Below, piece by piece: positions 58,446 to 64,000 of a stretch of DNA of 64,000 nucleotides. The translations under genes were made by a program, and so were the position numbers. Location of the stretch: assembly GCF_000300815.1 (NCBI RefSeq), contig NZ_AMRX01000006.1, positions 744,001 to 808,000 on the forward strand, given 5' to 3'. The DNA is from Gayadomonas joobiniege G7. Its GTDB lineage: Bacteria > Pseudomonadota > Gammaproteobacteria > Enterobacterales > Alteromonadaceae. How positions within the stretch are numbered: the stretch's first letter is position 1; each line of letters starts with the position of its first letter. The notes beneath the pieces are model-generated. The model searched no databases. It worked only from the letters and a program-made list of their open reading frames with translations, and had not been told where the DNA came from.

Positions 58446-58468
58446 AAACGGGTGCCAGGCACCCGTTT
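58446..58468. repeat. Near-perfect palindrome (REP-like) between dnaK and dnaJ
   Basis: AAACGGGTGCC (58446-58456) and GGCACCCGTTT (58458-58468) form an 11-base perfect inverted repeat with one base between. It has no T-tail and so is not a classical terminator. The sequence resembles REP-type palindromes associated with RAYT transposases in marine bacteria (recollection, not a search). Confidence 0.55.
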
Positions 58469-58479
58469 AATGAATGATG

Positions 58480-58507
58480 TTAGGTGCTGGTCAATACCAG
58501 CGCCCTA
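58480..58507. repeat. Second hairpin in the dnaK-dnaJ intergenic region
   Basis: GGTGCTGGT and ACCAGCGCC pair over a CAAT loop with one G-T mismatch, flanked by TTA/TAA. It lies 11 bases from the neighbouring palindrome. Together they resemble a paired extragenic palindrome and could stabilise the dnaK 3' end. Confidence 0.5.
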
Positions 58508-58526
58508 AGACTGCCCAAAAAATTGA

Positions 58527-60452
58527 TTATTTTTTGTCGTCTTTAACTTCTTCGAACTCAGCGTCAACTACGTCGTCTGCCGCTTGTTCTGCAGTGCTAG
58601 CTTGCTCAGCACCTGCTTGACCTGCATCCGCTTGTGCTTTTGCTTGGGCAATTTCAACTAATTTGGCAGACGCTTGAATCAATGCTTGTGATTTAGCATC
58701 AATTTCTTCTTTGTCTGAGCCTTTAATCGCAGTTTCTAAATCAGCAATTGCTTTTTCAATTGTTTCTTTGTCGTCTGCTGGTAAATCACCACCGGCTTCT
58801 TCAACTTGTTTTTTAGTTGAATGTACTAAACCATCAGCTTGGTTACGCGCCTGCACTAACTCTTCAAACTTTTTGTCAGAATCTGCGTTTGCTTCGGCTT
58901 CACGTACCATTTTTTCGATTTCTTCGTCTGTCAAACCAGAAGAGGCTTTAATAGTAATCTTCTGTTCTTTACCTGTATCTTTATCTTTTGCAGATACGTG
59001 TAAAATACCATCCGCATCCAAATCAAAAGTAACTTCGATTTGTGGAACACCACGAGGCGCCGGACGAATACCTTCTAAATTAAACTGACCTAACGACTTG
59101 TTCGCTGACGCCTGCTTACGCTCACCCTGAAGCACATGAACAGTTACCGCAGCTTGGTTGTCATCGGCTGTTGAGAATGTTTGCGACTTTTTGGTAGGGA
59201 TTGTCGTATTTTTCTCAATCAGAGCAGTCATAACACCACCCATGGTTTCAATACCCAGTGATAATGGGGTAACGTCAAGTAATAATACGTCGGTTACGTC
59301 ACCAGATAACACACCACCTTGAACAGCCGCACCCACAGCAACCGCTTCATCTGGGTTTACGTCACGACGTGGCGCTTTACCGAAGAATTCTTCAACGGCT
59401 TTTTGCACCATAGGCATACGAGTTTGACCACCCACTAAGATAACGTCGTTAACGTCGCTAACGGATAAATCTGCATCAGCCAATGCTTGTTTAACTGGCG
59501 CCAATGAATTTTTAACTAGCTCTTCAACCAGCGACTCTAATTTAGAACGAGTGACTTTGATGTTTAAGTGCTTAGGACCTGATGCATCGGCAGTGATGTA
59601 AGGTAAGTTAACTTCAGTTTGTTGAGAAGAAGATAACTCAATTTTAGCTTTTTCTGCTGCTTCTTTTAAGCGTTGCATGGCTAATGGATCTTTTTTCAGG
59701 TCAAAACCTGAATCAGATTTAAACTGGTCGACTAAGTAGTTAATTAAACGGTTATCAAAGTCTTCACCACCTAAGTGAGTATCACCATTGGTCGCTAATA
59801 CTTCAAAAGTATGCTCGCCATCTACTTCGTCAATTTCGATGATTGAAATATCAAAAGTACCACCACCTAAGTCGTATACTGCGATAACATTGTCACCGCC
59901 TTTTTTGTCCATACCGTACGCTAATGCAGCGGCCGTTGGCTCGTTAATAATTCGCTTAACTTCTAAACCAGCGATACGACCCGCATCTTTAGTCGCTTGA
60001 CGTTGTGCATCGTTAAAATATGCAGGTACAGTAATAACCGCTTCTGTAACTGTTTCACCTAAATAGTCTTCTGCTGTTTTTTTCATTTTTTTCAAAATTT
60101 CAGCAGATACTTGAGGAGGCGCCATTTTTTCGCCTTTAACTTCTACCCAAGCGTCACCATTGTCTGCACCAACAATTTTGTAAGGCATGATATCAACATC
60201 ACGCTGTACTTCTTTGTCGGTAAAACGACGACCAATTAAACGTTTAATAGCAAACAAAGTGTTAGCAGGGTTTGTAACCGCTTGGCGCTTAGCTGGTGAA
60301 CCAACTAAAGTTTCGCCGTCCTCTGTGTACGCAATGATTGATGGGGTTGTGCGATCCCCTTCTGCATTTTCAATAACTTTTGCACTGTCGCCGTCTAATA
60401 CAGCAACACATGAATTCGTAGTACCTAAATCAATACCGATGATTTTGCCCAT
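58527..60452 (-). CDS. dnaK: Chaperone DnaK (Hsp70)
   Basis: DnaK (641 residues) opens with [17 protein letters not shown], the Hsp70 phosphate-1 motif. The nucleotide domain contains [28 protein letters not shown] and [11 protein letters not shown]. The substrate domain starts at [18 protein letters not shown] lid and Ala/Gln-rich tail ends with the EEVKDDKK chaperone-interaction motif. It is regulated by a sigma-32 promoter and a structured leader, and dnaJ follows in the same direction. grpE is not in the window. Confidence 0.99.
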   Translation of the reverse strand: MGKIIGIDLGTTNSCVAVLDGDSAKVIENAEGDRTTPSIIAYTEDGETLVGSPAKRQAVTNPANTLFAIKRLIGRRFTDKEVQRDVDIMPYKIVGADNGDAWVEVKGEKMAPPQVSAEILKKMKKTAEDYLGETVTEAVITVPAYFNDAQRQATKDAGRIAGLEVKRIINEPTAAALAYGMDKKGGDNVIAVYDLGGGTFDISIIEIDEVDGEHTFEVLATNGDTHLGGEDFDNRLINYLVDQFKSDSGFDLKKDPLAMQRLKEAAEKAKIELSSSQQTEVNLPYITADASGPKHLNIKVTRSKLESLVEELVKNSLAPVKQALADADLSVSDVNDVILVGGQTRMPMVQKAVEEFFGKAPRRDVNPDEAVAVGAAVQGGVLSGDVTDVLLLDVTPLSLGIETMGGVMTALIEKNTTIPTKKSQTFSTADDNQAAVTVHVLQGERKQASANKSLGQFNLEGIRPAPRGVPQIEVTFDLDADGILHVSAKDKDTGKEQKITIKASSGLTDEEIEKMVREAEANADSDKKFEELVQARNQADGLVHSTKKQVEEAGGDLPADDKETIEKAIADLETAIKGSDKEEIDAKSQALIQASAKLVEIAQAKAQADAGQAGAEQASTAEQAADDVVDAEFEEVKDDKK

Positions 60453-60496
60453 TTGGAAAATCTCCGCAAATTAAAAAATTGAAACAAAAAACCTGC

Positions 60497-60544
60497 TTTT
60501 TTAATGTGGTCTTTATTCGCTATTTCAATAGCTACATTAAAAAA
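60497..60544 (-). promoter_or_regulatory. Structured 5' leader hairpin of dnaK
   Basis: In the leader between the heat-shock promoter and dnaK, TTTTTTAATGT (60497-60507) pairs with ACATTAAAAAA (60534-60544), an 11-base AT-rich stem. Inside it GCTAT (60519-60523) pairs with ATAGC (60528-60532). AT-rich stems of this type could melt on warming, but the ribosome site lies outside the stem. Confidence 0.5.
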
Positions 60545-60587
60545 AACTCGTCGCTGGACCCTTTCGTATTCAACAGCGTTGTCCTGT

Positions 60588-60615
60588 ATGTAGGGCTGCT
60601 TTTATGCTTTTCAAG
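60588..60615 (-). promoter_or_regulatory. Sigma-32 heat-shock promoter of dnaK
   Basis: On the minus strand CTTGAAA (plus 60609-60615) is followed after 13 bases by CCCTACAT (plus 60588-60595), close to the sigma-32 consensus CTTGAAA-N11-16-CCCCATNT. It would give a dnaK leader of about 130 bases. Confidence 0.88.
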
Positions 60616-60733
60616 AAAAATTTTTAAATAAATTGAACTTTTTAATAAATACTTAGCTTTGCTGGGTTTGCGTATTGGCAGACAAATCCTTAAACTTGCG
60701 CTCATCTATCGCAACTTGCCAATACTTATTTAT

Positions 60734-61540
60734 ATGAAAATTGTCTCTTTTAATATTAACGGCCTGCGTGCCCGTCTTCACCAATTGCAAGCGCTTATTG
60801 AAAAACATCAACCCGATGTGATTGGTTTGCAAGAAATCAAAGTACATGATGATGCGTTTCCATTAGAAGCCATTAATGAAATGGGCTACCATGTTGAGTT
60901 TCATGGCCAAAAAGCACACTATGGTGTCGCATTAATGTCTAAAAAAGCCCCTATCTATATTCAAAAAGGCTATAAAACCGATCCTGAAGATGCGCAGCGC
61001 CGCATGATAATAGGCACCTACGAAGATCATAATGGACAGCCTGTCACTGTATTTAATGCTTACTTTCCACAAGGTGAAAACCGAGATCATCCAGTTAAAT
61101 TTCCCGCTAAAGAAAAGTTCTATCAAGATTTAATGACTGAATTGGAAAGCCACTACAGCCCACAAGACTCTATTGCCATTATTGGTGATATGAACATCTC
61201 GCATACAGACTTAGATATTGGCATTGGTGAGCAAAACGCAAAACGCTGGTTACGAACTGGTAAGTGCTCGTTTTTACCGGAAGAACGTGATTGGTTGAAC
61301 AAACTGCTCGATTGGGGGTTAACTGACACCTATCGTCAACTTAGTCCAAATACAGATGATAAATATAGCTGGTTTGACTATCGTTCAAAAGGATTTAACG
61401 ACAACCGAGGTTTACGAATAGACTTAATCTTAGCAACTCCACCTTTGGCTGAACGCGTCAGTGAAAGTGATATTGATTATGAACTTAGAGGGATAGAAAA
61501 ACCCTCTGATCACGCGCCAATTTGGACGCAATTTAAATAG
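60734..61540 (+). CDS. xthA: Exodeoxyribonuclease III
   Basis: The ATG at 60734 is the family start ([19 protein letters not shown]); an in-frame ATG 75 bases earlier would add a tail not seen in homologues. The 268-residue AP endonuclease/3'-exonuclease has [12 protein letters not shown] (metal Glu), [45 protein letters not shown] and a final SDHAPIW. It repairs abasic and 3'-blocked ends. No strong ribosome site lies before the ATG. It is divergent from dnaK and followed by a membrane-protein gene after eight bases. Confidence 0.96.
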   Translation: MKIVSFNINGLRARLHQLQALIEKHQPDVIGLQEIKVHDDAFPLEAINEMGYHVEFHGQKAHYGVALMSKKAPIYIQKGYKTDPEDAQRRMIIGTYEDHNGQPVTVFNAYFPQGENRDHPVKFPAKEKFYQDLMTELESHYSPQDSIAIIGDMNISHTDLDIGIGEQNAKRWLRTGKCSFLPEERDWLNKLLDWGLTDTYRQLSPNTDDKYSWFDYRSKGFNDNRGLRIDLILATPPLAERVSESDIDYELRGIEKPSDHAPIWTQFK

Positions 61541-61548
61541 GTTTACAA

Positions 61549-62184
61549 ATGGTTTTAGTGAGCATATTAATAGCGGCTGGGCTCTTGTATTTAAGTTTTG
61601 ACAAAAAAGAGCTTAGCTTGCTTTTATATGACAAAAGTCGCCAGCATTTAATGTTTGGTTTTAGTGCTTTTCTTACCTTTTTATGGTCAATTCAAACCAG
61701 CATTCATGATGGTTTATATGTTCACTTTTTGGGGCTCACTGCCTGCACTTTATTTTTAGGCCCTAGATTAGCGATTTTTAGTGGCCTTTTAGCCTTGCTT
61801 ATTAACTCGGCTTTAGGGCAATATGCATGGTCTGAACTTGGAGTGCATTTTATTTGTGGCGTGTGTATCCCTGTTTTAAGCAGCTACTTAGTGTACGTGC
61901 TTAGCTTTTACCGCTTACCGAGACATTTTTTGGTTTATGTTTTTGTATGTGGGTTTTTAGCTGGTGCACTCTCAATCGGCTGCAAAATGCTCTCGTTATC
62001 ACTGTATTTTAGTACGCTTGGCCCTTACGATTGGTCAACCGTATATGACAACTATTTGATATTATTTGTATTATTAGCTTTTCCAGAAGCGCTGTTAAAT
62101 GGCATGGCAACCACTTTAGGCATTGTTTATAAACCTACTTGGGTTCGCACCTTTTACGACAGCCAATATCTGGACGATAAATAA
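61549..62184 (+). CDS. CbiM/COG3235-like polytopic membrane protein
   Basis: The 211-residue membrane protein has about six helices and resembles the COG3235 group distantly related to the energy-coupling-factor permease CbiM: SIHDGLYVHFLGLTACTLFLGPRLAIFSGLLALL (a His in the second helix) and FPEALLNGMATTLGIVYKP. CbiM-type proteins handle cobalt or nickel, but whether this one transports a metal is unknown. It lies eight bases after xthA and 18 bases before proS, so the three may be co-transcribed. Confidence 0.75.
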   Translation: MVLVSILIAAGLLYLSFDKKELSLLLYDKSRQHLMFGFSAFLTFLWSIQTSIHDGLYVHFLGLTACTLFLGPRLAIFSGLLALLINSALGQYAWSELGVHFICGVCIPVLSSYLVYVLSFYRLPRHFLVYVFVCGFLAGALSIGCKMLSLSLYFSTLGPYDWSTVYDNYLILFVLLAFPEALLNGMATTLGIVYKPTWVRTFYDSQYLDDK

Positions 62185-62202
62185 TTTAGGAAAATCAATC
62201 CA

Positions 62203-63930
62203 ATGCGGACAACAGAATATTTACTTTCTACGTTAAAAGAAACGCCATCAGATGCCGAAATTATCAGCCACCAGTTGATGTTACGTGCTGGCATGATCCG
62301 GAAATTAGCTTCGGGTTTGTACACCTGGCTTCCGAGCGGGCTTAAAGTATTGCGTAAAGTAGAAACGATAGTACGTGAAGAAATGAATAAAGCAGGTGCT
62401 ATTGAAGTGTTAATGCCGGTTGTTCAACCTGCTGATTTATGGGAAGAGTCAGGACGTTGGGATAAATTTGGGCCTGAACTTCTACGTATTAAAGACCGTC
62501 ACGAACGCCCTTTTTTATTAGGCCCTACCCACGAAGAAGTGATCACCGAATTAGTCCGCAAAGAAATTAGTAGCTACAAACAACTGCCAATTAATTTGTA
62601 CCAAGTGCAAACAAAGTTCCGTGACGAAGTTCGCCCAAGATTTGGTGTGATGCGTGCGCGCGAGTTTTTAATGAAAGACGCCTATTCATTTCACTTATCA
62701 GATGAGTGTTTAGAAAAAACCTATCAAAAAATGCATCAAGCTTACTGTAATATTTTTGATCGCTTAGGTTTAGACTATCGTCCAGTATTAGCCGATACAG
62801 GCTCTATTGGTGGCAGCACCTCGCACGAATTTCACGTGCTAGCAGACAGTGGTGAAGATGCAATTGTATTTAGCGATCAAAGCGATTATGCGGCAAATAT
62901 TGAAAAAGCCGAAGCGTTAGCCCCAAGCGAAACTCGTCCAGAGCCAACGGCTGAGCTAACAAAATTTGCCACACCCAACGCCAAAACTATCGCCGATTTA
63001 GCTGAGCAGTACCAAGTTGCTCCCAACAACAGTGTTAAAACACTGATTGTAAAAGGTGTTGAAGACGAAAATGGTAAACAAGGGTTAGTGGCATTAATTG
63101 TACGCGGCGACCATGAATTAAACGAAGTTAAAGCGGAAAAAATTGATCTAGTGGCCGAGCCATTAGAAATGGCCAGCGACGAAGATATTTTTAAAACCAT
63201 AGGTGCACACCCTGGCTCGCTTGGCCCAGTTAGTTTATCGATCCCTGTGTATGTTGATCGCAGTGCTGCAGTATTAGCTGATTTTGTGGCTGGTGCAAAT
63301 GAAGACGGCCAGCACTACTCAGGCATCAACTGGGATCGTGATGTTACAAACTACCAAGTGGTTGATATTAGAAATGTAGTTGAAGGCGACCCTAGCCCAT
63401 GTGGCAACGGAAAGCTGATCATAAAACGCGGTATAGAAGTGGGCCATATTTTCCAATTAGGCACCAAATACAGCGAAGCCATGAAAGCCGGTGTATTGAC
63501 TGAATCAGGCAAACACGAAACGCTAACCATGGGATGTTATGGCGTTGGTGTATCACGCATTGTTGCCGCAGCAATCGAACAAAACCACGATAAATTCGGC
63601 ATTAAATGGCCAGCGGCTATCGCGCCATTTGAGCTGGTTATTTTGCCTATGAACATGCACAAATCGCATCGCATTCCTGACGTTGCCAACAAATTATATG
63701 AAAGTGCCAAAGCGGCCGGCATAGATGTATTGTTTGATGATCGTAAAGAGCGCCCTGGTGTTATGTTTAACGACATGGAATTAATTGGAGTACCAAACGT
63801 GATTGTGATTGGTGAGCGTAATCTGGACGAAGGGTTAGTTGAGTTTAAAAACCGCCAAACCGGAGAAAAAATCAGCTTAGCCATTGATGAAGCAATTGAG
63901 TTTGTTAAACAGCAACTTGAAAGCAAGTAA
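62203..63930 (+). CDS. proS: Prolyl-tRNA synthetase (bacterial type with editing domain)
   Basis: ProRS (575 residues) charges tRNA-Pro. Class II motifs include [45 protein letters not shown] and [28 protein letters not shown]. The YbaK-like INS editing domain (about 224-410) clears misacylated Ala-tRNA-Pro. The C-terminal anticodon-binding domain starts at about [10 protein letters not shown] and contains [19 protein letters not shown] hairpin follows the stop. Confidence 0.98.
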   Translation: MRTTEYLLSTLKETPSDAEIISHQLMLRAGMIRKLASGLYTWLPSGLKVLRKVETIVREEMNKAGAIEVLMPVVQPADLWEESGRWDKFGPELLRIKDRHERPFLLGPTHEEVITELVRKEISSYKQLPINLYQVQTKFRDEVRPRFGVMRAREFLMKDAYSFHLSDECLEKTYQKMHQAYCNIFDRLGLDYRPVLADTGSIGGSTSHEFHVLADSGEDAIVFSDQSDYAANIEKAEALAPSETRPEPTAELTKFATPNAKTIADLAEQYQVAPNNSVKTLIVKGVEDENGKQGLVALIVRGDHELNEVKAEKIDLVAEPLEMASDEDIFKTIGAHPGSLGPVSLSIPVYVDRSAAVLADFVAGANEDGQHYSGINWDRDVTNYQVVDIRNVVEGDPSPCGNGKLIIKRGIEVGHIFQLGTKYSEAMKAGVLTESGKHETLTMGCYGVGVSRIVAAAIEQNHDKFGIKWPAAIAPFELVILPMNMHKSHRIPDVANKLYESAKAAGIDVLFDDRKERPGVMFNDMELIGVPNVIVIGERNLDEGLVEFKNRQTGEKISLAIDEAIEFVKQQLESK

Positions 63931-63940
63931 ATGGTTCTAT

Positions 63941-63978
63941 ACAACAAAGCTCGCCGTTTTAATGGCGGGTTTTGTTGT
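63941..63978 (+). terminator. Hairpin terminator after proS
   Basis: ACAACAAAGCTCGCC (63941-63955) pairs with GGCGGGTTTTGTTGT (63964-63978), including two G-T pairs, over a GTTTTAAT loop. The downstream T-run is short, so efficiency is uncertain. Confidence 0.65.
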
Positions 63979-64000
63979 GGTTTGCAGATAGTGCTTAATG

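Noticed and set aside
1-64000. Mobile elements, tRNA, rRNA or CRISPR-Cas
   Set aside because: No transposase, integrase, tRNA cloverleaf, rRNA or repeat-spacer structure was recognised anywhere in the window by eye; a covariance-model scan would be decisive.

Overview
The window looks like the chromosome of a marine, polysaccharide-degrading gammaproteobacterium of the Alteromonadales type. The DNA is AT-rich. Housekeeping genes sit in enterobacterial-like synteny blocks: purL|mltF, rnm-yciO-scpA|trp, alaA-yfbR, prmB-aroC|smrB-sixA and dnaK-dnaJ. Sulfatases, a TonB-dependent receptor and secreted beta-helix and agarase-like proteins point to a seaweed-polysaccharide lifestyle. The genus cannot be fixed from the sequence alone; a Catenovulum/Paraglaciecola-like agarolytic bacterium is my inference. 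I see no tRNA, rRNA, CRISPR array, insertion sequence or prophage.

Region 1 (1-11 kb, almost all minus strand) is the accessory part. It holds the 5' end of an exported agarase-like protein cut by the window edge, two Cys-type S1 sulfatases, a PepSY membrane protein with a TonB-dependent receptor behind a clear Fur box, an alpha/beta-hydrolase-like protein, and a lipoprotein with a TP-repeat linker, a calcium-binding repeat and a right-handed beta-helix.

Region 2 (11-22 kb, plus strand) carries a very long SNF2-family ATPase, a LacI-family regulator, and an MHYT hybrid histidine kinase overlapping an HD-GYP response regulator (a likely c-di-GMP output pair). An AEC transporter and a small CPXCG zinc-ribbon-like protein follow.

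Region 3 (22-37.7 kb) has purL divergent from mltF, a GNAT acetyltransferase, recN with two LexA boxes, the D-2-hydroxyglutarate dehydrogenase homologue ydiJ, a bacterial lipocalin, a diguanylate cyclase, and the rnm-yciO-scpA operon.

Region 4 (37.7-45.5 kb) is a complete tryptophan operon, trpL-E-G-D-CF-B-A-yciB-yciI. It has a readable attenuator: a 19-residue leader peptide with three consecutive Trp codons, and mutually exclusive antiterminator and terminator stems.

Region 5 (45.5-64 kb) contains a DUF2189 membrane protein, alaA-yfbR, a BLUF photoreceptor whose end overlaps a convergent MFS transporter, prmB-aroC, smrB, sixA, an M16 protease, a BamE-like/M48 metalloprotease lipoprotein pair, dnaK-dnaJ with a sigma-32 promoter, xthA, a polytopic membrane protein and proS.

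Most of the window is ordinary core genome. The most informative signals are regulatory: the trp attenuator, the paired SOS boxes of recN, the Fur box, the heat-shock promoter and structured leader of dnaK, and an unusual nested inverted repeat that would fold over the start codon of one sulfatase. I found no gene cluster that I can defend as a wholly undescribed system.
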